From: Carex sylvatica
Taxonomy: Eukaryota; Streptophyta; Magnoliopsida; Poales; Cyperaceae
NCBI GenBank assembly: GCA_964058845.1
Contig: CAXKVR010000502.1
Span: 1 to 37,886, forward strand
Length of the DNA stretch: 37,886 bases
Reading direction: 5' to 3'
In this document: positions 31,398 through 37,886 of the stretch, one piece after another
Layout of the letters: the number at the start of each line of letters is the position of its first letter
Numbering within the stretch: position 1 is the stretch's first letter
Program-made: the position numbers and the translations under genes
The notes under the pieces: model-generated
The model's input: the letters and a program-made list of their open reading frames with translations, nothing else
What the model was told of the DNA's origin: nothing
The model's database searches: none

Positions 31398-31997
31398 AAA
31401 CCCTAAACAGCTGATGCCTAATCATGTGTAACAAAAACAGCAATACAACAAAATTCATAACAGCTAATTAACTAATAGAAAGCCTTACAGACCAAAATAG
31501 CCATGAGTAAACATATAATTAGTACATAAAAAGGCTCCTTAATTATATCTAAATCAAAGTTATGCATGTTTAGTGTTAACTTTCACTCTTCAATAGTATC
31601 TTGTCCAAACTGAAGTCTGTGTATCAGCTCCTATGCCATCACCATCACCATCACCTGGTCCTCTTCTTTCCCCACTGTACCGGGCGTGTATCTGATCCGG
31701 TGGTTTCTTTACATCACATGCCAATATTAGAGCAAATTTTAAAAAAGAGTCATCTCCTTTTCTTTTAAGGATTTTTACATGAACAACCCTAAATAAATAT
31801 TATTTAGTTCCAGCTAGATAATCCATAAGATAACACCTGTATTTAATTCTACAAGTAATCTATCTCTCAAAATGAAACTATTAAGTACAATTACAAGACC
31901 CTCAATGATAGAACATTTAAAATGAAACGCACTAAAAGATGTAATTCATTGTCATATTTGTGATGCATCAAGTACATTCAATTAACTAATAAATGAT
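31398..31997. other. intergenic DNA, no gene seen
   Basis: Contains a short (CATCAC)n patch (about 31634-31655). No ORF. Confidence 0.5.
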
Positions 31998-32270
31998 CGG
32001 TAATTTAGATAGGTACAAAATCACTGTTTTTTATTGTCATGGTTTTTTAGATAGCTACAAACTCAATGATTTTCGAGAAGATTTTGGCCCATCCAAAAAC
32101 AACATCAATTTTTTACCTATCTAAAAAAAAACAAATAATAATAATTGATCTGCAAGTACATTTTAATATGGAGATCATGTTGAGCAGTTCAGATTAACTG
32201 TTTGAATTTTGAAAACGAAGATAAGAATGTAAAGCACGGACTTTGAAAATTGAGATAAGAATATAAAGCA
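31998..32270. mobile_element. decayed fold-back MITE fragment
   Basis: The central loop TTTAGATAGCTACAAA...TTACCTATCTAAA and right arm ATATGGAGATCATGTTGAGC with TTTGAATTTTGAAAACG match the group of 10908 and 17204. The left arm is missing. A ~38-bp piece at the right edge (GATAAGAATGTAAAGCACG) is repeated in tandem. Confidence 0.6.
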
Positions 32271-33129
32271 CGATTGAGACATAAATGAGGCATTTTGGAC
32301 TCTACTTTATAGAAAATATATGGACTAATACCACTTGATATTTGTCGAAACAACATTTAGTTTGTCGGATCATTGCCAAGTTTACCAAACTACTGCCAGA
32401 AGATAACTGGATCATCCTCAGAAGTTTGCTGGTGATTATGTTAGGTATGAAAGGTAATTGTTGACAGTATTAACCAGTTAAACTATTTGCTCAAGCATTA
32501 ATTGATACACAAAATTAATTACAACAATGTTAGATCTGTTACAGGTTTACAGCTGAAGTGAACACTTAATTAGGTCCTCCATGTATCACTTGGTGAGAAA
32601 TTAATAGCCTTTTATTTGGATCTAATATCTATGCTAGATCTGTTTTCAGATACAACCGCTGCGTTTCATTGGAGAGCAAGAAATCTTATTCTGATTTATC
32701 AGGTTTGCGTTAATTATTTGGCCATATAAATTAAGTCAATATTCAGTTAGATCCCGAAGATATGCTTTTTTTTTTCCTCTTTTTAACTTTTGTATGGTCA
32801 AGTTAAACTGCCACCACGAATCAGCGTAGAGAAAATAGATAAAAAAAAAAAAAAATGCAATCTCATGCTACACGACCAAGACCAACCGTATATTGCAAAT
32901 AATGCGCACTAATATCAAAATAAAGTATACATAAAAAATGTGGTCCTGGGACAAACCAGGCAAACTCCTTGAGTTGTATTATCTATCCCTAACCACGTCT
33001 CTCTGTATAGCCAACCAAGTGCAATTAAATTAAGCATTAAAATATAATACACAAATGTACCTTTATTTATTTTAATTACATCATTAATTTAATTTCCATC
33101 CAGCTAAGCCCTCCATTCTCTGGCTAGTC
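32271..33129. other. upstream region of the P450 gene
   Basis: AT-rich DNA with poly(T) and poly(A) runs (32767, 32841). I see no gene and no regulatory motif I would assert. Confidence 0.5.
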
Positions 33130-33138
33130 TATATATAA
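33130..33138 (+). promoter_or_regulatory. TATA box of the CYP87-type gene
   Basis: TATATATAA, 128 bp before the first in-frame ATG (33266). It is followed by a CT-rich leader (TCTTCATCTTCATCTTCTC), typical of plant 5' leaders. A start site near 33160-33170 is inferred from spacing. Confidence 0.7.
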
Positions 33139-33265
33139 ACAACTGATCTCCCTCATTCCTTGCATCAGATACTCTATCATCCTTTAACTATCTCTTCATC
33201 TTCATCTTCTCTTAACTTGGCATTGTAAAATTTTGACCAAGTTAGAGAGGGAGAAGAAATTAAAC

Positions 33266-35686
33266 ATGAATATTGTGGCTACCATTAATACAGTGGAGAT
33301 GAATGTGATGTCTTATATTGGAATATGCATTGCAACATTTATTACCATATGGGTGTCAAATTGGATCTATAGATGGAGAAATCCAAAATGCATTAGTGGA
33401 GTTCTTCCACCTGGATCCATGGGACTCCCCTTTCTTGGTGAGACTATTCAGTTCTTCCGTCCGAATCCTACATGTGATGTCTCTCCTTTCATTAAAAAGA
33501 GAGAAAAGAGGTAATTTATTTAATTTGGTCATTTTAATGTTATCCTTTTATTTATACTATACAAGTATATATTTTACCAGTATGAAATTTTCTACAGTCC
33601 TAATTGCACCAAGTTTTTTGCATGCAGTGTACGCTTTTCTTACCAGATTGTTTTAAATTGCTTGTGCTTACTTGGAACTTTTCTCTCTTAATACATGTAG
33701 GTACGGGCCTATATTTAAAACAAACTTGATCGGCCGACCAGTGGTGGCAATAACTGATCCAGAGTTAATATATTATGTTCTAAAGCAAGAAGGCAAACTA
33801 TTTGAAAGCTGGTATCCAGACACATTTACTGAGGTATTTGGGCGAAATAATGTCGGTTCTCTCCATGGATTCATGTACAAGTACCTAAAAACCTTAATTC
33901 ATAGGCTGTATGGCCCGGAGAATCTCAAATCAGTTTTTCTTCCTGACATTGAGAAATCATGCCACACCACTTTCCAATCTTGGTCCAGCCAGCCATGCTT
34001 TGATTTCAAAGAAGCTATCTCTGTTGTAAGCACTCTAATACCTTCTTTATTATGCTCCAATACGTACATATTCTACTGATGATCTAATTAATTAATTAAT
34101 TAATTTGCTGTATGTTGATCTTCATTTAACTTTGTCAAATCTTAGATGATATTTGATATCACTGCTAAGAGGCTGATTAGCTATGATCCTTCTGGTTCGG
34201 TTGAGAATCTAAGAGGTTGCTTCGTTGCATTCATACGAGGATTAATATCTTACCCTTTTGATATTCCAGGGACGGCCTATCACCAATGCTTACAGGTACC
34301 GCACTAACATACAACTTGAAAGTATGAGAACAATTAATTAAGTTTCTAAATGGCCTTGTGGTCTGTGAGTTATTAATTTTATTATTTTTATTTTTATGCA
34401 AATTAAGGGGAGAAAAAGAGCGATGAAGGTGTTGAAGAGGATGCTGAAGGAAAGAATGAGCACAGCAGACAGGCAATGTGAAGATTTCTTCGACCTTGTC
34501 ATAGATGAGTTAAAAAAAGAAAGATCTCTTATGACTGAGCCAATTGCTTTAGACTTGATGTTTGTACTTCTCTTCGCGAGTTACGAGACCACCGCCTTGA
34601 CCTTGACTCTCGCCATGAAGTTCCTCTCTGACAACCCGAAAGTTGTACAAGAGTTGACAGTACGTGACCATTAATTTCATTAACAAATTTTACTTGGTTA
34701 ATTCTTAAATATATATATGTGCTAATGGAGGTAGCCTTGTTATATCAGGAGGAACATGAAGCAATTATAAGAAACAGAAAGGATCCAGACTCCGGTGTCA
34801 CATGGGCAGAGTATAAATCTATGACTTTCACTTCCCAGGTGAGCCAAATATATATTCCATGATTAATTATTCCTTAACCATATATATCATCATTAAGTTG
34901 CATGTAAACAAATATCAATTTGGACTAATATTCTGTTTTGTTTTGTTTTTTTATGATTTAAAGGTAGTATATGAGGCTGTCCGATTGGCGAACATTGTCC
35001 CAGTAATGTTCAGAAAGTCTTTGCAGGATTCTGAGGTTGGAGGTATGTTCTATTAATTGGTTCTAAACTTCTAATATCGCAAACACCCCAGCATTATAAT
35101 TATTGGCAACTCATTTCTCAAACATAAAAGAAGTTTGAAAAACTTACCATGTAGTAAACAACTATGTGGTTTTAATCAAGGAAATGAACAATAATAAATT
35201 GACACTAAAGTTAAGAGTTGACTTAAGGTAATTATATATGGTTGTTTGAACAGGATATACAATTCCACAAGGATGGGCAGTGATGCTGAGTGCGCCATCT
35301 GTTCATATAAACCCAGAGATATATGAAGATCCTTTAGTATTTAACCCCTGGAGATGGAAGGTTAAACCTGACATGACAGGAGGCACAAAACAATACATGG
35401 CCTTTGGAGGTGGATTGAGGTTTTGCGTAGGGGCGGATTTCAGCCGGGTCTTCATGGCCCTTTTCTTGCATAACTTGGTCACCAAGTATAGGTAATTAGT
35501 TGCTTCATTTTATGATCAAGATCAACATATTAATTAATTTTACTCGGGAAATAAACATTTGCTAATCTCTTATTTTGTTTTCTAATCTTTTCTAGGTGGA
35601 AAGCAGTTAGAGGAGGCAACATAGTTCGAACTCCTGGTCTCGGGTTTCCCGATGGATTTCACATTCAGCTCTTTCCAAAGGAATAA
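33266..35686 (+). CDS. cytochrome P450, CYP87-type (eight exons, apparently intact)
   Basis: Exons: 33266-33510, 33701-34025, 34146-34295, 34408-34659, 34749-34838, 34964-35042, 35254-35491, 35596-35686. All seven introns (89-211 bp) are GT-AG and phases join cleanly, giving 489 residues with no internal stop. The first ATG (33266) is chosen; Met12 (33299) is an alternative. An N-terminal membrane anchor (about residues 15-36) is followed by the hinge LPPGSMGLPFLG. P450 hallmarks: I-helix ASYETT (297-302; the family often has ASFETT), ExxR as EAVR (358-361), PERF-region FNPWRW (410-415) and haem loop FGGGLRFCVG with Cys438. The body (for example SWYPDTFTEVFGRNNVGSLHGFMYKYLK, split here: SWYPDTFTEV / FGRNNVGS) is strongly CYP87-like. 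It would be an ER-bound monooxygenase using a P450 reductase. Characterised CYP87 enzymes act on sterols and triterpenoids, including cardenolide-pathway side-chain cleavage and cucurbitane oxidation. The substrate here is unknown. Confidence 0.93.
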
Positions 35687-36853
35687 TATTGTATATTATA
35701 ATTGATTTCATGTTAGACTTAGGTTGAACCATAAAAGCTTGCTTTGGTTTTGGAACCAAATTGTATTCTTACTTTGCAAGCTCTTGATTTGAGGTGCTTT
35801 TTTTGGGGGTCTTAACTCTTAATTTGGTGCATCGGTTGTAAATTAATATAATTTGTTCCTTGTACATAGATTTCACTTGCTGCGTTGCGCCTCTACTCTG
35901 AGTCTCTGACTATGCGCAAAATCACAGCGGCCTGAGCTTAAATTTGACCAACATACATATATAATATAAAATAAATATACATTCCAAATTAATTCACCAG
36001 GCCTATTTCATATGATAGGAGAGATAGCAAAAACCCACTTAGTCTACAATACAAGGCCTATAATAAATCTTGGACGAAATAAAAACCTACAATTAATGCT
36101 CCTTAATTTCAAGATATTGGAATTTGTTGGTTGCGTGGATCCTTTTAGGCCTCTAAATCCATCAATATTCATTCATTGTATGGGACTGGCCTCCTGAAAG
36201 CCTGAAATAAAATGTTGTATTCTGTATCAAATTTATTTTCACGAAAAGTTCCGAAGGCCATGTCTTCCGAGGAGAGTTTTTTATTCATATAAATTAATCA
36301 AATAATATGTACGGAAATAAAAAGAGTATTAAAATTATAATATTTTTAAAAATATCGGTATTAATGGTTTCGATATAATTTTGAATCAGACTCAATAGTA
36401 CTAATTCATATTCTTTTTCATTTTTAACTCCATGCAAAGATGAAATTTAATTTGTTGCTACAAAACAATCATCTCATAATTATATAGATCTTGAAACATT
36501 AATTCTGATCCATAAATTAGGTCACTAAAAATCCTGAATTATCCTTTTCTTTCTTCTCTGAATGATTTCTTTCTTCACAAAAAAATCTCTTCGCCTCTTT
36601 TCATGGTTTTCCTCTCTAAAAAATAAATACTCCACCATTTGTTAACCAAATTCAAATGTTTTTGTTGGAATAAGCTTAAATCGAAGAGGTGAACTCTATA
36701 TTGTCAGATAAGTCTGTTTTTTTCCCCCGGTAAATATGATATATATATACATATTTTTAATCAGAAGTTAAATTTGAGTATAAATTAGAAGGAAAAATGG
36801 GGTACTGTTTTATAGTAGAAATTTGAGGTGTTAAAGGGTAATGTTTTTCTTTA
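35687..36853. other. P450 3' flank and intergenic DNA
   Basis: The 3' UTR probably ends within about 200 bp. AT-rich AATAAT (35682) and TTGTAAATTAATATAATTT (35836-35854) could act as poly(A) signals. Beyond that the DNA is AT-rich with no gene seen. Confidence 0.45.
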
Positions 36854-37259
36854 GAGTAGGGTTAAAATATTTCATTGATTTTGTGTCCTATCATATCCAA
36901 ATCGTTATCTCTATTTTCAAAGTTTAAAGAGTCAATCCGAACCGCTCAATATGATCTTTATATTAAATTGTGCTTGGATACAAAATTTTATAATTTTTAA
37001 ATTCTTTTTGCTATTTTTTATGATTGATACAAAATTGTTATTTTTAGATAATTCTGGACCATTCAAAAATAGTGATTTTGTACTTCTTTAAACAATTAGC
37101 AAAAAAATTCTAAAATTTATAAAATTTATTATCCATGCACATTTTAGTATATAGATCATATAGAATGGTTCGGATCGATTATTTAGATTTTAGAAATAGA
37201 AATAATGATGTTGAAACATAAATAGAACACAAAATCAATAAAATATTTTAACCCTACTC
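36854..37259. mobile_element. fold-back MITE with likely 9-bp target duplication
   Basis: A 406-bp element with long inverted ends (GAGTAGGGTTAAAATATTT left; AAATATTTTAACCCTACTC right) extending over about 33 bp. Flanking 9-mers TTTTCTTTA (36845-36853) and TTTTCTTTT (37260-37268) agree at 8 of 9. The inner module is the shared ACCGCTCAATATGATC and GAATGGTTCGGATCG type, more diverged than the 15-19 kb copies. Confidence 0.8.
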
Positions 37260-37886
37260 TTTTCTTTTAATCCGCTTGCACCTCTATTGTTTCATCACAA
37301 GCTAACCTATTTCATAGATTTGCTGATTCATAAATGAACTGACTTTTTTGTGATAGTTATGCTGGTTTTGAAAATATCTTATTTATGAACCAGGATTAAT
37401 GGTCAAGATACATAAATTGGGTGGTTTTCTGTGGTAGCAAAATCACCTCTTTGTGCAAATTACAAAAAAAATTACAAGGAATCAGAATCGTTGAGTCTGA
37501 TTCAAAAGTTGAATCGGAACTATTGGTCCTGATATTTCTAAGAATATTACAATTCTAATACTCTTTCTATTTTCGTATATATTATTTTATTAATTTATAT
37601 GAACAAAAAATTCTCTCTTCCGAGATATCAAGTATGATTTCTTTGCTTTATTCTTAAAGAAAAAAAACTTTAAATAATAATAATATCGTAAAAGAAAACC
37701 TCTGAATGATATTACTTAAATTCTACAATTGTCCATATTATAAATCTACTTCAAATAAAAGATACTTTAAAACGATGGTCTACTACAAATGAAAAAAAAA
37801 AATAGAACATATTTGTTCACAATAAAACTAAAATATTGTATTCCCCCTCTCAAGCAAAAAATAGCTGCAACTCAAGCTTATAGGGG
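37260..37886. other. intergenic DNA, no gene seen
   Basis: AT-rich to the window end. No supportable ORF or repeat. Confidence 0.5.

Noticed and set aside
33233..33265. Upstream start of the P450 at 33233
   Set aside because: That codon is TTG. The first in-frame ATG is 33266, which gives a normal P450 length and membrane anchor.
33700..33711. GTACGGGCCTAT in P450 exon 2 resembles the retroelement palindrome
   Set aside because: It breaks the right half-site and encodes the conserved RYGPI start of CYP87 exon 2. Chance similarity.

Overview
The window is nuclear DNA of a flowering plant, most likely a eudicot. It is AT-rich, has a gene with short GT-AG introns, and is dominated by plant transposable elements. 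I cannot name the species from sequence alone. There is one clear host gene. Nearly everything else is one large LTR retrotransposon, a swarm of short fold-back elements and remnants of other elements.

Bases 1-9383 are the 3' two thirds of an Athila-type Ty3/gypsy retrotransposon. In order they hold the end of gag (zinc knuckle), protease, reverse transcriptase, RNase H and integrase in one ORF with a late nonsense codon; a structured spacer; an Athila-type third ORF in the env-like position with a frameshift; a 0.9 kb untranslated region with three polypurine-like tracts; and the whole 3' LTR (7913-9383). The 5' LTR, primer site and most of gag lie outside the window. The most unusual feature is a 15-bp palindrome, C(A/G)TACGG-N-CCGTA(C/T)N. 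It occurs about 25 times in this element and nowhere else in the window. The copies lie in pairs or tetrads with a 20-22 bp pitch. They sit in inter-domain linkers of pol, in the spacer, just before the third ORF, and in the LTR. Within pol the same DNA motif is read in all three frames, which points to selection or spread at the nucleic-acid level.

Bases 9384-21034 are a repeat nest. At least a dozen ~400-430 bp fold-back MITEs share an inner module, and several have G-A-G...GGCTA-like ends. Some have 9-bp target duplications, which suggests Mutator-type elements, and many are edged by (TA)n(GA)n tracts. A 526-bp hAT-type element with a perfect 8-bp target duplication sits inside one of them. 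An older hAT-like nest lies at 13.3-14.7 kb. Bases 21035-28556 are AT-rich with no convincing gene, apart from a small GC-rich island near 22.2-22.6 kb and two inverted copies of a ~310-bp repeat.

A solo LTR (28557-29633) with a perfect 5-bp target duplication carries an array of CpG-rich perfect stem-loops just upstream of its TATA box. It parallels the palindrome array of the first element. More MITEs follow (29.8-32.2 kb). An apparently intact eight-exon cytochrome P450 gene of the CYP87 type lies at 33266-35686 on the + strand, and a last MITE is at 36854-37259.
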